A stretch of 64,000 bases of DNA from Takifugu bimaculatus (Eukaryota; Chordata; Actinopteri; Tetraodontiformes; Tetraodontidae). The position numbers and the translations under genes are program-made. Shown here in pieces: positions 58,518 to 64,000 of the stretch. Location of the stretch: contig SWLE01000398.1 of the NCBI GenBank assembly GCA_004026145.2, forward strand, positions 62,001 through 126,000, written 5' to 3'. Numbering within the stretch: position 1 is the first letter of the stretch; each line of letters begins with the position of its first letter. Below the pieces are notes generated by a model. The model was given only the letters and a program-made list of their open reading frames with translations, did not search any database and was not told the DNA's origin.

Positions 58518-59299
58518 ATCCTCAACCCAAAAGACCACCAGTTGGCGCAGCAATACTAAAGACAGGAGGTTGTGGTCGTTGCGCAGACGCGGAGTGATAT
58601 CACGCACAAACGTGCCCTATGTTCTATATCCCGTATGTTCGCGACCAAAGGGCGCACCGTATTAAAAGGTGCAGCCTCAGTTACGGGTGCTATTTCTGTA
58701 TTTAACACATACATCAGGCGCTCCGGATTATAGGGCGCGGGCATGGTAAAACATACCGCTACGATAGCTTCAAACATGCATGCTAGCGCGTATTTAGCAA
58801 TGTATGTAGCAGTTTTGTGAAAGCCGGCAAGTCAAAAAGCATTTCCAGATTTTGTCTGTGTAGATTCTCAATCATCCAGGCCATAATTATCCAGGGTAGT
58901 TTTCTGTGTCAACTGGACGGTTTTTTACTCTCTTTTGAAGACGTTTCACCTTCTGTCCAGAAGGCTTCTTCAGTTCTGAAGGCCACCGCAGTATCAGGGG
59001 CCCCGTCCAGGTTGGAGAAGATTTAAGACTTAAGTGCGCCATGTGTTGGTGAAATTACGGTACCTCGGCTAAAAGCCAATCAGATTGCGTGAATTCCCAA
59101 TTATTCTGATTAGAGCAACTCTCTCCCAAGTAGAACGTTCATGAGTATGACATTTAAAATGACAATATTTACTTAAAATTGCAGCACAGACCAGTTCTTT
59201 GCTCCGACTGGGCCGTTAGTACTGACGGCACAACTGTCCAGTCAGCTGTTGAGTGTCGGGTACTGAATTCACTCTTGACCAGGTAGGACATAATAAACA
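58518..59299. other. Repeat-derived sequence outside the right arm
   Basis: No gene. Text near 58,600-58,760 (gcgcaccgtattaaaagg, cgctccggattatagggcgc) resembles ends of a fish DNA transposon with GGCGC-rich termini. Text near 58,930-58,980 (gaagacgtttcacct...cttcttcagttctgaa) is a very common fish dispersed repeat, also seen near 26,060 and 28,130. Neither was assigned to a family with confidence. Confidence 0.4.
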
Positions 59300-61101
59300 C
59301 AGTGACGTGGGGAGGGGAGGCAGGTGAGGCAGTGCCTCATCTGACCAAAAAAGAAATTGTACAGAAATAAAGATTAATATTTTCCACTGATGTGTGTTAA
59401 AATGCATTTGGAGTATGACTACACATTTCTGCCATTTTATTAAGTAAAAATTGTTTCCCCGATCAAATCCAGGGCAGAAACCCCGGGTGAGGCAGGGGTG
59501 AATTGTGCCTCACGTCTGACTGCACGATCCAATACAAACTGGGTTGCATGACGTGTGCCATATTGCTAATATGAACTTTACAGAAATAGTTATACACCAT
59601 GACTTTCTGCAGTCTGTCATGTCTGTTGGGGTCCAGGGTGGTGTCTGTTTTTTCCTCCAGGGGGCGTAGGGGAGCTTCATTGCCCACAGCTGGCCCTGTA
59701 GGCAGGCGCACCTGTGGGCGATTGCCACCTGGCTGCCTACTTAAGGAGGGAGCGCCTGCCCATCGGGGCTGGAGTGTTTTGTTGTCTCTGTTGCTATCCT
59801 GTTTTTTTCCCGGCACGCTCGAGGACTCCATGCCGTTCTGCTGGACCGGTGAGCGTGCTGCGCCCGGTTCCTGGGTTCTCTGCAGTCCCGGAGGACTGCT
59901 TCTGGTTTGAGGACTCTTCGTTGGACCCCATGAAGTGCGGATCCTACTCGCTACCTGCAGTCCAGGACTGTTTGTCTTTGTGTTGCCCCCCGAAATAAAA
60001 CTCATTTGGACCTTCTTACCACTGTGCTCTGCTCTGCTCTCAGGTCCTCTCTAAAATCCATATCGTAACAATGTCTTTTGCTGGCTGCCCAATAAAGTGC
60101 AGAGAAAAGTCAGGTGAGGCAGGCAGTTGTTGCCGAAATCCTCAGAAGTGTACTCAGACAGGCGCACGAACAAAGTTCACCACAAGTTGAGACCAGACTT
60201 CGAAGACTTTTCACCTGGCCAGGGGGGGTGAACTCTGCCGCGTCGTCCCGGAGACTCTCCTCCTCCTCCCCAGCGTTGTCTCTTTTATTAAAACAGGCAT
60301 GATTACACAGCAGGAGGCGTATCCTCGTTACACAGACGGCATCAGCTACATTTCTCACACAGGCAGGGGAACGTTTATGCTCGCCGAGTCACATTGCTCA
60401 TGTTTTGACCATATTGGAGCGGTTCTCAGCCTACGCACAGGTGCACGGGCCTGAGGGCCCTAACCTAAGCAGATATCACACATTATTGTTTGGTCCTCCT
60501 CCTTACTAACACGCTCACATACAGATCCGTTCCCACACTCCACTTTCCCACATTTGAATCCTTCTCGTATTACCTACGAAACTACTCTACTTTTATTAAA
60601 ATAGCAATAACATAAAATGCAATTCGTGATATTTCCCAACACAGTACTCGGCCTCACCTCAAGGGGGCGCACGCAGGCTGGCAGGTGCTTTCACGCTGGT
60701 GCTTTAATAGGCAAACTTTATTAAAATTTATTAAAGCACCAGAATTTGTTTGAAAAATAACAGAAATTGTTACTGTTGGTCAAAATTAAATTTGTGCTGC
60801 ACACATCTCTGCACTTTAATTTGTTTACAGTATAAATGAATTTCTTAAAACACAAGATGGAGCTCTATCCATAGCTATAAAAGAAAGTTCTTTACAGGAC
60901 AAATATGGTCCTGTGTATATGTTTGTGTTGGTTTGTGAGTGTAATTGAAAGAGGAATGCTGATGGGATAGGAAGCATTATCAGGAGTTGTATGCTGTTGG
61001 AAAAATGGTGAAATAAGATGCTTTTTTCAGTTCTTAAATCGTAAATCTGACTCTTGAGGAGTCAGAGCCTCACCAGCCATGAACCTCACCGCACGTCACT
61101 G
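59300..61101. mobile_element. Non-autonomous hAT-like element with nested solo LTR
   Basis: Left end CAGTGACGTGGGGAGGGG and right end ...GAACCTCACCGCACGTCACTG form imperfect terminal inverted repeats of the CAGTGACGTG type known from fish hAT elements. Sub-terminal text (gaggcagtgcctc; gagcctcaccagcc) is also inverted. No transposase frame was recognised. The 8-bp flanks do not match, so one side is probably rearranged. Confidence 0.6.
59624..60070 (+). mobile_element. Solo LTR with 5-bp target-site duplication
   Basis: 447-bp LTR from TGTTGGGGTCC to TATCGTAACA, flanked by exact atgtc at 59,619-59,623 and 60,071-60,075. It carries TACTTAAGGAGG (TATA-like) and GAAATAAAACTC (poly(A) signal) in order. 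Ty3/Gypsy-type dimensions. Inserted inside the hAT-like element. Confidence 0.88.
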
Positions 61102-61289
61102 GAGCAGATGATCAACTCAGCAACATGATCCGACACCAACACGATGTCTGGAGGCTTCAGGTCAAAGGGACACCAGGAGACGACTGTTGCTTCTCCACTG
61201 AAAAATGATGTTTAAAGGCTTAAAACGGCGCCATCAGACAATCACAGTCCATGAAAACTGACCTCAACCATCAAAAGGACCTGGAGAAT

Positions 61290-62060
61290 CAGCACACAGG
61301 TCCAGCTTCAGAAGGTTTTATACGGCCATCATCGAGTCCATCCTCACCTCCTCCATCCTCCCCTCCTCCGTCCTCCCCTCCTCCGTCCTCCCCTCCTCCG
61401 TCCTCACCTCCTCCGTCCTCCCCTCCTCCGTCCTCCCCTCCTCCATCCTCCCCTCCTCCGTCCTCAACTCCTCCATCACCGTGTGGTTCGCTGGTGCCAC
61501 CGCCAGGGACAGACTGAGGCTGAGAAGGTGATGGGCTGCAGGCTTCCATCCATCCAGGACCTGTATATCTCCAGGACCCGGAGGTGTGCAGGTCGGATCA
61601 CAGCCGACCCTTCCCACCCTGGTCACGGACAGTTTTCCCCCCTCCCCTCAGGCAGGAGACTACGGTCCATTCGGACCAGAACCTCCCGCTACACTAACAG
61701 CTTCTTCCCCTCTGCCATCAGGCTGCTGAACACCAAGTGACTCATCACTTAAGCACCATGAACAGCAGCCAGTCGGACTCACGAGCAATACATTACATCC
61801 TGCATTGACCTGCACTGTGGACTTCTAACCTTAACTGCTGCTCTTGCACATTATAGGAATACACATTACCTATTCCTTACTATTTATATATACAGTATAT
61901 ACAGTATATGGTTTATCTTATTTATCTTATTCTAGTGTTTATTGTCTTCTCTATGTTGAATGTTGCAGCGTCACACCGAGACAAATTCCTGGCTTGTGTA
62001 ATACTGTGTACTACATGAACAATGGCAATAAATAAATCTGATTCTGATTCTGATTCTGAT
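61290..62060 (+). mobile_element. Non-LTR retrotransposon 3' end (RT C-terminus) with hexamer tail
   Basis: Reads AIIESIL, a repeat insertion, then SSITVWFAGATARDRLRLRR, and after a frameshift LPSIQDLYISRTRRCAG, DPSHPGHGQF and LPSGRRLRSIRTRTSRYTNS followed by FFPSAIRLLN. This is the C-terminal region shared by fish Rex1/CR1-like LINEs. It ends with aataaa and a (TCTGAT)n-type tail near 62,030-62,060. 5' truncated and inactive. Confidence 0.75.
61349..61468 (+). repeat. 15-bp minisatellite, 8 units, in frame inside LINE RT
   Basis: Eight 15-bp units of TCCTCCGTCCTCCCC type encode SSVLP/SSILP pentapeptides in the RT reading frame, expanding an ancestral single SILTSSI segment. Reading it in the +1 frame yields a Pro/Ser-rich ORF, and the opposite strand a Gly/Asp/Glu-rich ORF; both are by-products. 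Confidence 0.9.
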
Positions 62061-62479
62061 TCCATCACTGATGACCACCTCTCAGCTGTCCTTCAGTCAC
62101 CTCAGACATTCAGCCAGCTTTTAATACCTTTGTTCAAGCCCAGAACGCCCTGGATTATTCCCACTGAAGATGGAAAAGCAGGTGGAAAACATGAGTTATT
62201 GTTAACTGTACTGGTGTATGACTATAGCGCATTACTGGACCACTATAAACTTGTTGTTTGTGGTTTTTCTTTCTTTGTGGAGATTAACACGTTAAAAATA
62301 AATTGCACTGGTTCAGCAGTTGATTTTGTGTTCTTATTTGACCTATACGACACAATTTCACAAAGCTAAACATACATTTTTACAGAATAGTTTTATCCTT
62401 CCGATTACCAGCACCAGCTATTCAAAATATATAATGTAGTGGGTTTTAAAATGAACTGAATGATGTCTGCCTTGTCTCT

Positions 62480-62700
62480 CCTCTACCTGTCCTCCCCCTT
62501 CTCCTCCTCTCTCCCTACCCACCCCCCCACCAGCAGGAGGGTCCCCCCCCCATATGAGCCTGGTCCTGCTCAAGGTTTCTTCCTGTTAAAGGGGAGATTT
62601 TCCTGTTGATTGTTAGGGATCAGGCCCTGGGATTCTGCATAGCACCAAGTTTGACTACAACAGACATTACAAATAAAGATGATTTGATTTGATTTAAAAA
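62480..62700 (+). mobile_element. L2-like 3' tail
   Basis: Text gagcctggtcctgctcaagg followed by tttcttcctgttaaagggga and aataaagatgatttgatttgatt. It is a widespread fish repeat tail with a short tandem end. Confidence 0.7.
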
Positions 62701-64000
62701 TAAAAGAACTGTGCCTGAAAATGAAGCAGAAGCAATAAAAACCCAACACCAGCGAAGCTTTCGAAGAATCTCAGATATTGATGAAACATTCTGGAAATCA
62801 TGATGGAGAGATATTTTTCTCATGGCTCAAATTCCACAGCTATTAAGTGATTAAATGGATTTAATGGTGATATTCTGGAGTCCACAATTTCAGGTGAAGT
62901 TACACTGGGGAACAATCTGAAAATATCCTGTTGAAATTATTCTAAATTATTCTGATTAAAAATCAAATTGGCACGCTGATTCCAAAATTACAGTCATTCC
63001 CTCCCAGCCCGTCAAGTTTTGAAAGCTTCTCCTCCAGATCAGCAAATTTCCCCTAATGAGCTGGAGTCAGACTGGCCAGCTGATGACAACTGGATCAGCT
63101 CCGTTGGTGCCGTCACCATTAAGAGGTGTGTGCAGCCCCCAAAAGGTCAGTACTGTCAATATCCTATAGGGACACTTTGGACCAGAGGGGATCCTATAGA
63201 TCAAACAGTTGACCCAGTTTGATTCCGCACCCAAAAACGAACATCTGTCAGCCGAACTCCAGTTGTTTCCCAGTATTTCAGTTAAAACGTGGACCAAATT
63301 GTTCTGAAGAGAGGCGCTTGTGCTGGATATGACGCGATCCAACCACAAACACGGGACGTGTAGAGGAAGAAGAAGCGAAACTGAAAGTTCTCAACTTCGG
63401 GCTCCATCTTGACTGACCGAGCCCTGATGGAAAACCTCTAATATTCAGGTAGCATTTGGTTCTTTCACTGCTGTCGTCTCGAATCAATGTTCCGCTGCGA
63501 GATGCGGCTTAATAAGCTGCGTGTGCGCAATGAGCGTGCGCGTGTTTCGGACGCACATTGCGGCTGGTCGACGGGAATGTTGTGACGGATGATCAAACTT
63601 TGTAGCGTGTTTCCTCTAACTGCGTTTTCCGCTAACCCTGACATTTTAGAGGTTGAGGAAGCACATTTTAATACTCACAATAAGTCGACAATATTATTTG
63701 CAGTTAGTGGAAAAATCCACGGAAAGAGGGACACAAACGCGACAGTTTTAGCCTCCTCTCTTTGTCCCTCCACCAGGGGACAATCAATCCTTTATTTAAA
63801 AAAGGAGAGTATGTAAAGAGGGAGAGATCAAGGCATTCCATTTTATTGTTTTAACAACTGGTTCTTTGTGGAATATGAATTTGTTATTATGGATTTATGA
63901 AATGTGTTCTGTTTTGAATGAAGCAGTCCAGAAAACGAAAACTAAACCCATGGTGTTTTCATATTTTTGGTCCTGTACATGTGGTCAGATCAGATTAGTC
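62700..64000. other. Terminal stretch without recognised features
   Basis: No gene or element recognised. Around 63,340-63,560 the sequence is more CpG-rich (tgtgcgcaatgagcgtgcgcgtg) and could be a promoter of a gene beyond the window. Confidence 0.35.

Noticed and set aside
59463..60005. 180-codon minus-strand ORF and plus-strand ORFs at the solo LTR
   Set aside because: They run across LTR boundaries defined by an exact target-site duplication, so they are not genes.
61251..61549. Pro/Ser-rich (plus) and Gly/Glu-rich (minus) ORFs around the 15-bp repeat
   Set aside because: By-products of a 15-bp array inside a LINE reverse transcriptase; the RT frame explains the sequence.

Overview
The window is eukaryotic and almost certainly from a ray-finned (percomorph-type) fish. 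It has spliced genes with GT-AG introns and a fish NLR-family immune receptor (FISNA-NACHT-LRR). It also has fish-type 5S rRNA genes and a dense load of L2, Rex3/RTE-like, Penelope-like, hAT and LTR elements. Genes were read by joining exons by eye; no alignment was run.

Layout. (A) 1-5,095 is a block with a clade A serpin (+), a novel acylated-type protein with the N-terminus MGCCCS (+), and the last exon of fgf17 (-). It returns as a direct second copy at 31,206-35,920, where the serpin is complete (414 codons plus stop). (B) 5.6-7.95 kb is a broken L2-type LINE. (C) 9,849-23,331 is the left arm of a large inverted repeat. It carries an intact 10-exon NLR gene (-), whose exons sum to 3,252 nt (1,083 codons plus stop). 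(D) 23.3-46.55 kb is the loop. It holds the rest of a hAT transposase, a second hAT piece with a minisatellite, two direct 5S-bearing units, a Rex3-like tail, the second serpin block, an LTR fragment and an inverted third 5S unit. After an AT-rich stretch with a decayed teleost gene comes a mosaic of PTEN exon 2, a hAT fragment and a carnitine acyltransferase fragment. Another hAT with a nested solo LTR closes the loop. (E) 46,552-58,517 is the right arm, with a second NLR (+). It has two fewer LRR exons, two 1-bp insertions in LRR exons and an early stop. (F) 58.5-64 kb is a repeat graveyard: a hAT-like element with a nested solo LTR, a LINE RT tail with an in-frame minisatellite, and an L2-like tail.

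How it fits together. The region looks like an innate-immunity and protease-inhibitor neighbourhood reshaped by an inverted duplication (older, arms a few percent diverged by eye) and a direct duplication (younger, near identical). Inverted 5S-bearing repeats flank the inserted serpin block, and transposon pieces sit at most breakpoints. The duplicates have started to differ where function is expected: the serpin reactive loop, the NLR LRR exon number and reading frame, and the promoter side of the right NLR, where an LTR has replaced sequence. The most unusual single spot is the PTEN/hAT/carnitine-acyltransferase mosaic at 43.18-43.58 kb.
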